A DNA stretch of 64,000 bases from Lasiosphaeris hirsuta (lineage: Eukaryota > Ascomycota > Sordariomycetes > Sordariales > Lasiosphaeriaceae). Location of the stretch: positions 248,001 to 312,000 of the forward strand of contig JAUKUA010000009.1 in NCBI GenBank assembly GCA_030549175.1. Reading direction: 5' to 3'. How positions within the stretch are numbered: position 1 is the stretch's first letter; every line of letters starts with the position of its first letter. Shown piece after piece: positions 1-11,749 of the stretch. The position numbers and the translations under genes are program-made. The notes under the pieces are model-generated. The model was not told the origin of the DNA. It did not search any database and worked only from the letters and a program-made list of their open reading frames with translations.

Positions 1-520
1 AAGGTTATTATCTACCTAGTAAGTTAAAAAGAAAATAGTCACCTTAAAAGACGGGCTCGTTTAAGATCATTAGTAAGATAAAGACAAGTAATCTAACTTA
101 TAAACTTAACTTTCCGGTATCATAAAGAGTATACCTAATCGTCTCAGTTATATAACTATACCGCCTTTAACAAGGCGAGGATCCTTTTAGCTAAAAGCGA
201 CAGGTATTATTAGCTATTAGGGTTAACGAATAAGAAGAATGAAAGCTTAACTATATCGTTAGTAGTAAAGTAAGCTGAAAGAAGAAGAACCTAAGTATTA
301 AGTACCTTGTCTACTAAAAGAACTACGAAGTTAAAGACGATACATAGGAGCTAAGAGTAAACCTATTGTTAAACGTGAAAGATACTGTCATAAGTTACGA
401 AGTAAGAAACCTTATCAACTAGGATAAGAAGTATAAGAAGAAAGGTATCAAGGCCGTTAAGTACGTTAAAGTCGATATTATCCCTACTATAAAAATAGTA
501 GTTAAGCTTCCACAGTACTA
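1..520 (+). pseudogene. Ty3/gypsy chromovirus pol tail with chromodomain, RIP-killed
   Basis: Read from base 87 in one frame, the sequence gives the end of a gypsy-type polyprotein. A strand beginning SNLTYKLNFP matches the post-integrase region that precedes chromodomains, and bases ~250-400 give a chromodomain core (KYLVYxKNYEVKDDTxE, where chromoviruses have YLVKWKGY...TWE). The two tryptophans expected there are stops, TAA at 315-317 and TAG at 345-347, as RIP of TGG codons would produce; other stops in the stretch fit former Gln or Trp codons. The element enters from the left edge, so integrase, reverse transcriptase and 5' LTR lie outside the window. The chromodomain normally directs integration to heterochromatin. 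Family assignment is by motif recognition; the copy is dead. Confidence 0.75.
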
Positions 521-849
521 AACTACCAGATAAAAGATGTTTTCGAGGACAAATAACTTTCTTAACAAAGTAAGGAAGTATTTTAGCTATAATACCAGAT
601 CTTTTCTTTCTTTTACTTTCTTTTATTAATCTTACTTAGCTATACGAGTACCTTCTTACTACGAGCTAAAAAGACTAAATAATTAGATAAAAGCCTTATC
701 ATAACGTCGTTTTTCCTCTGTCAATTTTCCTTATTATAAGGCCCTAGCCTACTAGGCCAGGCTACTAACTAAAAAACCCCTCCTACAAAATTTTTACGTT
801 TTTCTTTTTTACAACCATTACTACCCTTATCACCGCTATTAAGTTACAC
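521..849. other. Non-coding stretch after the chromodomain, possible LTR remnant
   Basis: About 330 bases without a readable frame, T-rich toward 780-815. Its position just after the pol end makes a degraded 3' LTR likely, and a G/A-rich stretch near 565-577 could be the old polypurine tract. No LTR ends or target duplication could be confirmed. Confidence 0.3.
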
Positions 850-2640
850 CTTCATACTTTCTCTGTATCTTACTATCACGTTTATTCGTACTCTAAGATA
901 GCTAAATTTAGTTATTTACAAGAGTATATTTGTAAAATAGAACGTCAATTCGAGGTAGCTCGAGCTAAGCCAAATAATCTAGACGTACCTAAGGACAGCC
1001 TAATAGCTAAAAGTCCGGATCCTATGTACCTCCAAATTCTAGCCGAAGAAACCTTAAGACACGCTAAATAAGCCTAAGAGAATATCACCGTTATTACCAA
1101 ACATAGTAAAGACGACTATGATAAGCCTAAGCCTAACGATCTACCTAACTACGATTTTAACTACGATAACAACAAGAGTAAGTACGTAAAGAACGATAAC
1201 TTTAACCTTACCATAGAAGGCGAGCCTAATAACGAGGATAAAGAGATAACCTCGGATCCCTCGGATAACTTATCTAGCTTTTCTACCGGCTTACCTATTA
1301 AATATCACACCCCTAAGAAGTACCATCGTTAAGACGTAAAGACATTTTAGAAACAAGCTAAATAGAAAGCTAAGTAACTTACTACTGGCGGTAAGGGGCC
1401 TAAGGTCTCATTAGACTATAGAGCCTACTTCGAGTTTAAGTACCATAACAAGTCAGTAAGTAAACAAGAAGCTTATAAGTATACCGCTTTTATGATCGAT
1501 AATCCGAAGCTTCTCTTTATAATAAATGAAGAGATTAAAGATATCTTTACTAAAAAATCAAAGTTAGCTACTAAGAACTAGAGTCTAGCTAACAACCTAC
1601 GTATATACCAGTTAAAAAAGTTATTAAACAAGGCTAAGGTAACATATGATAAGTAAGGTGTCAATAATAATTACTTACTTTTAAAGGTATCTATCTTTAT
1701 GATTATCTATTATTACCTTATAGCCACTTTAAACGAAAAGCTATCTTTAGTCTTTATCTACCTTAATTACCTCGACCTTACGTAAATTCATACCTAGGCC
1801 GACTAAGCGAACGTTCTTATTACCGGTACGAACTAACACTGACGTACGTAGTTCCAACGCCTTAAGTACCAACTCGCTAACAAGACTATAAAGCTTAAGG
1901 AAGCTAAAGTAGTCTATACGTCTTCTATAGCCAATATACTTACTGACATATACAATCTCTAAAAGTACCTTAAGGGTAAGATTAATATCCTTGAGAATAA
2001 GATTAAGGAGCTTCCGAGCCACGATAAGGTCCACGAAGCTTTCTAAGCTATGAAAAGAATAACGATAAATAGCCTCGATGAGTATGTTACTAAGGAGTAA
2101 GTTAACGCTCTAACAGGCCGTATAAACAAGGTCAGCCCGAAGACTAAAGTACTTGATAACTAGGTCTAAGATCTTTAGAAGGACCTAACAAAGCTTGATA
2201 AGGCCATTAAGTAACTATTAGCTATATAACCTACGGCCACCTCGACTACTCGTTCAAGTACCTCTATACCTATTATGACCCTCGGCACCTTACGTAAGTG
2301 CCCTGTTAAGGATACCCAGAGCGAAATCATAGCTATGGATACTCTACCTAAGAAGCAAAACAAGCGTAGTACCCTTGCTGACCTGTTCGGTACTAACACT
2401 CCCAAGGTTAGTACACGTAGTAAGTCGGCAGCCTTTTCTCCTACTTAAGAGACCCCTACTAAAGATATCGGTCATAAGAAGCCTACCGCTAAGAAGTCGC
2501 CTCCTAAGACGACTAAGCGGAAGACGCTCTTCGACATTGTAGACTAGAGGGGTATGAGCATAAGAAATGGGATGATCTAAGCATGGTAACGGTATACGAA
2601 AGGGCTGGGGGTAATTGGTACTTTTCTTATAGTTCAAAAG
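850..2640 (+). pseudogene. Long RIP-inactivated ORF of unknown identity, probably a transposon protein
   Basis: One plus-strand frame stays readable for about 1.75 kb (roughly 580 codons), interrupted only by TAA, TAG and TGA that fit RIP of Gln and Trp codons; no frameshift is needed. The N-terminal third is acidic (stretches such as SKDDYDKPKPND and NNEDKEITSDPSDN), the middle (about 1860-2220) is rich in Leu, Lys and Asn with heptad-like spacing (NALTGRINKVSPK, VLDN then LTKLDKAIK) and probably formed a coiled coil, and the tail (about 2290-2560) is basic and Ser/Thr/Pro-rich with LADLFGTNTPKVSTRSKS. No zinc knuckle, protease or polymerase motif was seen. It may be a gag-like or accessory transposon protein. 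RIP implies it was once a duplicated sequence. The family is not recognised. Confidence 0.45.
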
Positions 2641-2764
2641 AGTAGAGGACGATGGCGAGGACGCCCTTTTCTTTATTCTTTACCCCGGGCACATGTTACG
2701 TAGAAAAATGTAAATAGCCTAGATAGGTTAGTCCGTTGTACGTAGTCCCTACGCTCAATTAAGC

Positions 2765-2945
2765 ATAGGGGGTGCGCTACCATATAATGGCAGCATGTCC
2801 TCCAGACTGATTACCAACGGGCCATCCTTTACAAATTATTTACACCACCATACAATATGTCATGTCAGTGTTCATGTGAAGGACCACCAAAGTAACGCTT
2901 ACACAAGCGGTCCTTTTGACCGTAGCAAAGACGATCTTTCTACTA
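2765..2945. other. Short unmutated island inside the RIP block
   Basis: About 180 bases where CpA and TpG are frequent again (for example catgtcagtgttcatgtg), in contrast to both sides. It carries a short ORF from 2795 with no recognisable product. RIP acts on duplicated DNA, so this probably marks single-copy host sequence, or a young insertion, between two repeats. Confidence 0.4.
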
Positions 2946-3049
2946 ACGTTACTATATACGGTAAAGGTATAGTACGGCTAGTATAGTAAGTATTTTGTTA
3001 ACGACACGCTAGACATAATAGTTAATGATAGCTTCCGAGCGGTACTACC

Positions 3050-4121
3050 GGCGTAGAAGACTATAAGGACTATGATATTATACTTAAAATCTAGAGTTCC
3101 TATAACCTAATATCTCGTCGAGGCCCGGAAGGACGCCTTCGTAAAAAGGCTTATCTAACTAGGCCGGACATACCTAGTAGTCTAAAAACTACACAAGTTA
3201 CATGTCCCTAGTAGGAAGAATGATACGTTCCTTGAGAAGATTACCTACCACGTCGGTAGGACATTCCCCTTATATAATAACTTCCTCTAGACTAAAGGCG
3301 TCGAAAGGGAGATTCCGATGGAAGCTATGGCTACGGCCGCCGTACTAGATAGAAAGTAGAAAGTACGCCACGTAGAAGAAAGGAAGTGCCGGTTACAGTA
3401 GTACTAATAAGATAGAACCCCCGAGGACTACCGGTACTAAGAGATTTATTAGAAGGACAGGCTACCGGAACTAGCCCTATCCTATAAGGCCTATGTAACC
3501 CTGTTGGCGGAAAGGACCGGCTATGGGGACTTTAAGAAGTACCATAAACGATTTAACCACGACCCAGAGACCTAGGGACCCTACGAATATAAAGCTTATA
3601 AGAACAGAGGACATATATTCACGAACTTACTGAACGTAAGAGCGCTTCCTAGCTATAACGGTAGCCCGTTATAGATAGTATGAAAGAGGTCTAAGAAATG
3701 ACTCGACCTGTTCGGAGGCTTCGTAGATAAGTTACTAGGAAGAAAATACTAGTAACAACGAAAGCGAGAAGAAAATACTATACAAACTGACGCTAAAAAG
3801 GAGGCCCTGGCCAGGGCCCTAACAAATTAAGAAAGGATAGCTTTTTCCCACGGAGGTTTTTATATATCTTAGACTGATAGGTAAGCGAGCCGGGTAGGTA
3901 AGGCCCAGAAGCAGCATTTAAAGAGGTTCGAAACGCGGGAAAACGTAATACTGTCGGCCCGGAGACCCCGGGCTAGGACTCTCCTATCGATAGACGTAGG
4001 GCAGAAGATCTTCTTATCGTAGAAGGCCGGGTGCCTCAGGCGTTTACGGGGACTTTAAGAGCCTCGCTATGTGATTGCCCCTACGGGGTAAAACCCTACA
4101 TAATAAAATTTTAATCAATCA
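3050..4121 (+). mobile_element. 5'-truncated LINE (Tad1-like), 3' end only
   Basis: Bases ~3340-3830 translate, with RIP stops, into the C-terminal part of a fungal LINE ORF2. The conserved block LLAERTGYGDFKKYHKRF is at about 3495-3560, followed by NHDPET and a basic tail, and matches the end of the second LINE at about 9900-9990. The 3' untranslated parts also correspond: both have a gagg/gagt-TTTTTAT-ac-CTTAG block after the stop (3852 and 10279) and end in AATC-type repeats (about 4111-4121 here). Lack of the 5' part is usual for LINEs, which truncate during target-primed reverse transcription. CpA/TpG depletion is strong. The left boundary is approximate. Confidence 0.6.
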
Positions 4122-4272
4122 CAGGCTTCCCCCGAATAACTTCTTTTCAAGACGGTTCAACTAATCAAAACTTACTATTTTGAAACTTCCAATACTCCCT
4201 CTCCTCTCACCCTTAGGTACCTCTTTTGACGTAACGATAAGTAGTGTATAACTCACGTAACTACTTCCGCCA

Positions 4273-6048
4273 TGGCACCTAAGTAACGTTAACCCCCCCA
4301 GAACCTTAAGAGTCTATTTCTATAGCTTAAAGAGAAACGTGAGGCCGAGTACGTCATAATGTACCTAGTCTTCGATACTATGACTATAACCTTTGATAAA
4401 GGCCTCGCTAAAATCTCCACTAGAGGTACCTACGAGTACTTCTACTTACTTATCTACTTAGCTATCTAGGACATAATTAAAAGACTAGCGATAAGCCAGA
4501 ACCCCCAAAACCTAGGCCCCTAGCCTAGGCCACGCTCCGACGCCCTATTAAAGCCAGCCGTGTTACGACCGAGAGGTCGAAGTACTACGTCTAAGAGCTA
4601 ACGGCAACGCTAAGACGCTATGCCGTAATCTAATAGGTTAGCTTTATAGACCTCTGAGCTAAGTAACTAGTTTCCGCTACTTAGAAAAGTCCCTGTGACA
4701 CTAGAGACTTAATCAAAGGAGGTCTCCTAGGCCGATAGGACAAAGACGACCGACTAAGCTAAGCTAGGTAATATCGGTACCAGTAGGCCTAAGCCTATAA
4801 TACCTACTAGGCCACGTAGCCCCCCCCCCTAGTAAGTAGCCTCTAAAGATATACCTAAGGTTACCTACCGGCTACCTATGGGAGTAAGCTGTGGCTAGAA
4901 AGATCCTCTAAGGTTTGGAGACGATACTAGGGGTTAAACCTTAAGCCGTTAGGTAGTCAGCCTCGGAACGGAAATAAACAGTTACCCTCCTCCTACTAGA
5001 GGCTACCGAGGAAGTTACTAAGAGGGTAGCGAAGGAAGGCCTCAACCTTACAAAGAGAGGCCCATAGGAAAGTTTCGTACTTAGGAAGGTCCCGACAAAA
5101 ACAACGACCTTACAAGGGGCTACGATAGAAGTAATACTAAGCCTAGTGTAATAAGAGGTAGTAACACTTATAGGGGCGGTACCCGTAAAGGTAATCCGGA
5201 CCTAAATAAGTAACTAGATAGTATCGTTCGATGAACGGCTAAAGAATATCTTATTCCGGGTTTTCGGGTCGACACTGGCTCAAAGGCTACTACCTAGGAA
5301 ACGGTATGTATCATATTACCTAAATTACTTCGGCTTCCACTGGCAGAGAGACTATATAGTAAAGCCGGTCTATACCTTCTGTAGTAAGCGGAAAAATAAG
5401 TATAAGGACGGGAAGGACTACCTATAGCCGTCTTAATATCCTAACTACCTCGGACCATATAAACCGGAGATCTAGGGTATATACTTAGTGAGGCCGAAGC
5501 CTACTAACGAGAGCTTACTTCTTACTTCTACATAGAAAGAGAGAAAGACTATTAAGGCTAAGAAGCTAACGAAGTAAAAGGTAATAACCTACACTATAAT
5601 AAAGGAGGTAAAAAAGCTTACTAAGACTATGCTAGCCTCGAAGACACCTATGCTAGTACCTACCTCGTAGACCGAAATTAGGAAGGCCTTTAAAGCGGTA
5701 AAGAAAAGAGTAGACGAAGCCGCTAAGGAATAGACGGATAAGCTTAAGGTAGCTAGAAACTACCTAAAGTAGCCGTCCTTAATAAAGTTTCTGATGCCGT
5801 TCTTACCCCCTAAGCCGATGACAGGGGTAAGTAAAGCGAAGGCTCCCCCTTCTAAACTAATGGTCGAAGATTATAAGTCGGATAAGGAGATACGGGAGCT
5901 ACCGACAATATTACAGTCCGTAGAAACCGATATCTATAGAGTAACCTCCCCCCCCCCCCCTCCGAGGGAAGTGCCAGGGGAAAAGGCCCGGCGGGCCCGG
6001 AACAGCTCCCCTTACCTACGGTTAGGAAGTAAACGTCGGAAGAAGTGA
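4273..6048 (+). pseudogene. LINE ORF1 (gag-like), RIP-inactivated
   Basis: An ATG at 4273 opens MAPK followed by stops in positions that read as Gln (MAPKxRxPPxNLKSL). The same frame stays readable to a TGA at 6046-6048. The last 85 codons (from 5794) are fully open and include a Pro run at about 5950-5962 and a basic end, GSKRRKK. Downstream coding potential continues in another frame (about 6040-6780, acidic and coiled-coil-like), so the true ORF1 end may lie further right after a frameshift. In Tad1-type elements ORF1 encodes an RNA-binding chaperone-like protein. No CCHC knuckle was found here, so the assignment rests on position. Confidence 0.45.
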
Positions 6049-6839
6049 GGGTTGTTATCCGGAAGTACAATATAGACATAGCCCTACTAAGGTACCTACT
6101 CGACAAAGCCACGGAGGCCCACAAGCGGTTTAACTACTAAGATGTACCTACAGCCGACTAAGCTACGGATAGCTTTAGGAAAAGAATTAAGAAAGTAAAA
6201 ACGGTAGTTCTTAGTACCTACGGGAAGATCTTAATAGAGGTAGTCGTAATCGATATAAGAGGAACGGTAGAAGAGAAGTTAGGAAAAGACATAGATAGGT
6301 ATATAACCTCGCCTCCGATCTATACCATAGCCCCTAGGGACCAGAAGGCGTAGATTTCACTCGACGACACGATAAAAGATACTAGACATAAGGAAAGGTA
6401 ATACGAGATAATACTAGGCCTTATATTAGATAACGTAGAGGACGCCTAGGCTGAAGAAGACAACAAGAAATACTACTAGGCCGAAGAGAACCTAATAAAG
6501 ACTCGTAAGTAATACCTAGAAGAAGTACGTCTCCGAGACGAAGTCGAGGCTACGACAGAGAAATATACCTAGGCTATTACGATCTTAAGCGATAGCTTAT
6601 CCTTATAGGCCTTAGAATCATAGGCCGAGGTAACTCTCCGAAACCTAGAGGAAGTACGAAGGATCATAAACCTTACAGGAGCTACCTCCCCTTCCCCTAT
6701 GGTACATAAGCGCTCCAGCTTCTTACCAGGGAATATCTAGCCTACCTCTCCCTCTTCTTTAAGGCTAGGAAGAACTTCTCTCTAACCCTTTCCCTCGTCC
6801 TTACGGCCTTTGAGGCTAACACGGGTTAGGAAGCCGACA

Positions 6840-9800
6840 GATAGGATACGTAATACTTAGGCCCCTTAAAATCTTATAGGTAAATGTAGTAAGAGTCATA
6901 GCCTACCATAACTCCCTCTTAATATTAACCATAGGTAAGAAGATAAACATCGTACTAGTCTAAGAGCTTTAGTAGGGCCATGGTAATACGAGGGCTACCT
7001 TAGGATACGAGATATACTACCTAGGGGGAGAGGTAAGCTTGATAGTCTATATAAAGGCCGAAGGATAGTAATAACTACCAAAGGTTAAGGATAGACTCAT
7101 AGAGATTATAAACGGATCAGAAGTTATTTATAATATCTATAACCGTAACAATACCGAGGTAGTAAACGACGTTGGAGCACTTAGGGACACGAAGCTAGTA
7201 GTCGGAAGTAACTTCAACCTTAACTACCCGTTCTAGGTAAGTATAAAAAAGAGGGAAAAGAGGAGCCCGAAGATAAGGGTAATAACAAAGTAAGTAGAAG
7301 AACTTATAACGATACCGTTAATTACGACTTTAACTTATAACAGAGGGGGGGTTCTCGACCTCATGTTTAGTAATATTAAAAGTACATATATAAAAGTAGT
7401 CTTAGGACTATAGACTAAGTCTGACTATATCACAATCCGGATCTATATCTCCCGTTAAAGGCTACCCCATAAAGGCTATATAAAACGGGTAGTAAAAACG
7501 CTAAACCTAAATGGCTTTAGGAAGATCTTTAAGAAGTAAATAGCCCTAATTCTTATCTTAGGGCTAAAAGCTGAGGATATAGAAATAATAGTAATAGCTC
7601 TTAACAAAGTGACAAGAGAGGTACTTGAGACCTATAGAACTAAAACCCGGCGGAACCTAAAACGGGCGAGATAGTAAAATACCGACTATGACGTAAGTAA
7701 ACGCTTCTACGCTAAGGACAGAAGTAAACTCGGTACCTTAGTCTATAAGTATACCTTACGGCACATGAGGGTTAAGTACTATAAGAAGGTAGTAGACGAG
7801 ACCTTACTAGGAACATTATAGAAAATCATAAAATAGAAGAAGGAGCCCTAGGTCTAGGAGGTACTACTACTATAGCTATAGGTAAGAGGCTCGAAAAGGG
7901 TATAAACGAGAGAAAAGACAAAGCTTATCTTTAAAGAGCTTATAACTTTTAACCTAGGTAGGAACGTTACGTTTGACCTAGGGACAGTACCAGATATCGG
8001 ACATACCTTATCCCTAGACCTCACTTTAAAACAGGACGATGTCGACGAAGCTTTTATAGGAAGGTATATAGGTATAATAGTCCTAGGACCAGACGACATA
8101 ATTACTAAGATACTTTAAGTAACTTAGTAAGACGAGAAGCCGGTAAGAGAAAAGATGACATAAGTACCTTCGGTATTAACATATCTAACCTATACTATCT
8201 ATGTAGCCTCTCTTACGACGGGCTATTACCTAGACACCTAGAAAGAATTAAAAGTAGTCTTACTCCCAAAGCCTAATAAACCTTAGAAGATAACGAAGTA
8301 ACTTTAACTAATCGCCCTAATCCTAGTCTATAGGAAAGGGCTAAAGAAGCTAGTTATAAGAAAAGTCAACGAGGTTATACTTAGGAAATAGGTCCTTAGT
8401 CCGAACTAGGTAGGTAAGGTACCGAAACGTTCTACGATAGACCTTCTGGCGGTAGTAATCTACAACCTCTAAGACGCCATAAGAAATGGAGAGGTAGTCG
8501 GAGTCTTAATAAGTAATATCGACAGTAGCTTTAACAACGTATAACAGAAGTATCTTGTTAATAAGCTTCTGGCCTAAGGCTGGCCGGTAGTATTAATAAG
8601 CTTTATCCGAAACTTTTTAATAGACCGAAGGATAATATTAAGAATCGATAAGATAACTCGACTAACTAAGTCAAGCCTATCCTAAGGCTTCTTACTTTCG
8701 CCGATCCTCTTTAGTCTCTATCTAAAGCCGCTAATAAGAGAAGAAAGGAAGAGCCTCTATATCGATAATCTCTTAACTATTATTAAAGGAAAGACAGAGG
8801 CCGTAGTTAAAACTGAGCTAGCCTAGAAACTAGCTACGATAGATAGGTAGAGTAAGGAAAATAACGTCCCTTTCGACCTAGATAAGTACGAGTATATCCT
8901 CTTTAAACCTTTCCGGGTAGCCCCAAAGCCGAAAGTTAACGCCGAGACCGACTCTGACTCTAACCCCGATTCCGATATTACTTCTAAGCTTAATATCCCG
9001 AGCTTACTAAAGTAATCGAACCTTAAGATAGAAGCTGTCTAAGTGTCTTATAACCTATTACTTAAGTAGCTAGGTATGTAATTTGATTCCGGCCTTACAT
9101 TCAAGGAGTATATTTAATATGTAGTAACGAAAGGAGTAAAGGTAACGACGTTCCTCCGCCGAGTCGGCGGCCTAGGTAAAGGCCTATCCCCGTACCTAGT
9201 AGCCTAAAGACTAGTAGTAATAGTACTCCTAAGGATAACGTATATCTCCGAAGCCTAATAGAACGGTAAGGAAGCCCCGGTCAGAAGCCTATAATATATA
9301 CTTAATACAAACCTCAAGGTAACCCTTCTAACATATAAGACTATACTAAGGGTAGTCCTACATATAAAAGTCGGCTAACTCCTAATCTACCTAACGTTAG
9401 AAAAGAAGGCCTACGACTACGTAACTAGAGTTCTAAACCTTAAAGACTAAGAAGTTAGCTACCTAGTAGTTAGTAGGCTAGCCTACGCCCCCGGTAGGGG
9501 CTAAAGAGCCGGTAAGACCTAGGTAACCTCCCTCGAAGCCATAGCTAAGAAGGAAGGTTAGACCTTACCGGCCCTGTTAGCCGCGACCAAGTATAAGGAC
9601 GGCTCTAAGGCCCCGGGTATGGCGTACGATAATTACTTCCGGCAAAGACGAGCCTACGATAGGAACTGGGAACGTCCCGAGCTATGTAAGTAATATACGA
9701 AGCGAGGAGTAGAGTATACGAACGTGAGAGTCTTAAGAAAAACCCCCCGAGGTATAAGAGACGTCCCCCCGGCCTGGCTAGGAACGTACAAGCCCGTCTA

Positions 9801-10245
9801 AGCCTTCCAGGCCTGGTAGGAAGCCAGTAAGCCGAAGTACCATAAGATTAAGGTTAGGAAGAAACACCCCCCGGAACTTAGGCTCCCAAGGAGGTAGCTC
9901 GTAGCCCTCTTAGCCGAAAGAACGGGGCACGGCGACTTCAAGACGTACCACGAGTGCATGGGCCATGACCCGGAGACGTGGGAGGGTACCTGTGGTAAGT
10001 GTGGGCTTACTAAGGCCCCTGGGTACTTACTGAAGTGTAAGCATAGCGTGGCAGCCCTAGTAAAGGCGTTACTAACAGGAGTATGGGTACCTAGGATCCT
10101 AACCTCGAGCTCAAAGAAGATGCTGGCGGCGTTCGAAGCATTCATGGTAGTAAAGGAAGTACTGGAAAAGGGGGAAGAAAATATCCCGAACAAGGAAGAA
10201 GAAGCGGAATGGGCGGCGGCCCACGACCGTAGGACAGAATGAAAC
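6840..10245 (+). pseudogene. LINE ORF2: endonuclease, reverse transcriptase, RNase H-like, C-terminal Cys/His block
   Basis: The domain order is readable despite stops. An AP-type endonuclease starts near 6865 with ILxVNVVRV and INIVLVxEL (where IQVN and IQEP are usual), then GSNFNLNYPF at 7201-7230 in place of GDFNLHH, DLMFSN near 7360, and KSDYITI near 7420 for SDHxxI, where the catalytic His reads Tyr as RIP of CAC/CAT would give. The reverse transcriptase spans about 8260-8900: NIDSSFNNV (8517-8543) for the first catalytic Asp, SQGFLLSPILFSLYL-like near 8680-8725, and YIDN near 8758 for YADD. KYKDGSKAPGMA near 9590 resembles the first RNase H strand. The end, from about 9895, has LLAERTGHGDFKTYH and CGKCGLTKAPGYLLKCKH, the Cys/His motif typical of fungal Tad-like elements. 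The element is dead. Confidence 0.7.
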
Positions 10246-10467
10246 ACGTGTTTTCTTAGTATGTCAAAGGGGGCTTTTCTCTACGGAGTTTTTATGTACC
10301 TTAGCTCGGCGGGAGAGTTGTGAGGACTGGTGAGACCCTCAAACGGCAAATAGGGGCATGTAATGGGCTAGGATTTCGGGGGGAGGATCTCTTTGCGTTA
10401 GACGACCTTGTTGGGGCCTTGGCCCTGGCACGTCCGAGTCGCCCTAGGCGAAAACCCTGGACGTTAA

Positions 10468-10510
10468 ACAATTCAATTCAATTCAATTTCAATCAATCAA
10501 TCAATCAATT
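10468..10510 (+). repeat. LINE 3' tail of CAATT and AATC repeats
   Basis: The element ends in ATTCA repeats followed by (AATC)n. The truncated copy ends in a shorter AATCAATC tail at about 4111-4120. Simple-repeat tails in place of poly(A) mark LINE 3' ends and fix the right boundary. Confidence 0.6.
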
Positions 10511-11749
10511 ACCGTTAACAGACCCACTAAAACTACCACTCGTTCTTTCTCAGAGCGTAGCTCCAACGTACCCGAGTCAAATTTCAATTCTCTAAACTAC
10601 AGATATAACGTTTGCCGATATATGTAGACTAAATTGTGTTGTAGAAGGGGAGCATCGGAGTAGTAGGTGGATTTGGAAAGTGGAAGCAAAACGGTACGCA
10701 AAGGAAGAAGGCCAGGGACAACGCAGCAGATTGACCGTCAGTCACAACAACGTTGCTGACAATGCCTGCCTGGATGCAGGACGGGCAGTCACCATTGTGG
10801 AAGTCCGCGGGCTCTTAGTGCAAAAGTCAAAGGCATCCTTCTCGTTCGTCTTACAGGCTAGGCACCACTCCACAGAGTTGAGCTCCCGAGACGTAGCGGA
10901 AAGTGCGTCACGTATACTTACCCCGATCGCCTCCCCAGCACGGATATTCTGTGTGCATACGCTGCTGGCATAAGTCAGATGGCGTCAACAACCTCACACC
11001 GGAACTTGTAGTCTGCCTTACCTACGAGCCGCGAAGTTATTGGCGATGTCAAGAGTTTCAATATGGTGCTTATTATCACCGGGATTTACGACGGGGCTAC
11101 GGTGTGGCAAAGGTTGCTGCCTCGGCGGCGTGGGCCACGCGGCGCTGGCGGTAGGTCAAGGAATATCCCTAGTCCCTTCTTCTTTCTACAATGTCTATAT
11201 CCTAGGCTTAATATGTATACATAGGAAGTAACTATTGATTCTAAAGGAACGGGTAAGATGCGCCTTATAGAGTGGGCTTTTTCCTCACCGAAGACTTCAT
11301 GGACATGGTGAGCTTGATGTGATCGAATCACTGGCCGAGGTTAGGTAGACGCTCTTGCGGCATCTGTTCCGTCCGCAGCAATTTTGCTAGATTCATGCAT
11401 GGTGCTGTTAGATCTATGACTGAACCCTGCCATTCACTTCCATCAAGGTAATTCTATGCGGACAATGAAAGCATCGGCGGATCCGCATTGAGACGATAAT
11501 CTGTCCGCTCGTAAGTCTGCGTAACTCTGATTCCGACTACGTTGCCACTGCCAGGACCGTTGGCTCAAAGCTTTCCGCAGATAGTTCTGCCACGAAGTAG
11601 TTAATTAAGCACAACGAAGCCAAGCTTGTTGGGCGTGACAAACACCCCTGGCATCCCCAAGGCGGGGTAAAGAAACATACATATCTAGCTCTGTACTATA
11701 GATTGTGTAACCCTTCCACACGACCAAACTTGCTCCGCACTACCCTCAT
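10511..11749. other. Intergenic, no gene recognised
   Basis: Normal base composition with several overlapping ORFs of up to ~97 codons on both strands (for example 10680-10973 and 10903-11154), none with a domain, signal peptide or convincing splice structure. Short unannotated exons cannot be excluded. Confidence 0.4.

Larger units (their letters stand above)
4122..10510 (+). mobile_element. Near full-length RIP-mutated LINE (Tad1-like)
   Basis: A ~6.4 kb element in the same orientation as the truncated copy to its left. It holds a 5' untranslated stretch (4122-4272), an ORF1 region, an ORF2 with endonuclease, reverse transcriptase, an RNase H-like stretch and a C-terminal Cys/His block, and a 3' end of CAATT/AATC repeats. 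CpA/TpG depletion is strong through about 9.5 kb and then fades: the last ~300 coding bases are open, with many CA and TG dinucleotides. The copy cannot be active because both ORFs contain many stops. Boundaries come from comparing the two 3' ends; no target-site duplication was identified. Confidence 0.65.

Noticed and set aside
1747..2034. 95-codon minus-strand ORF in the RIP block
   Set aside because: The plus strand carries a longer continuous RIP-stopped frame over the same bases; the minus-strand ORF is a by-product of the skewed composition.
9798..10247. 149-codon minus-strand ORF
   Set aside because: It is the antisense of the least-mutated part of the LINE ORF2 C-terminus, whose plus-strand Cys/His motif is recognisable.
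10490..10510. Possible CRISPR-like or direct-repeat array
   Set aside because: The AATC repeats are a LINE tail; there are no spacers and the organism is a fungus.
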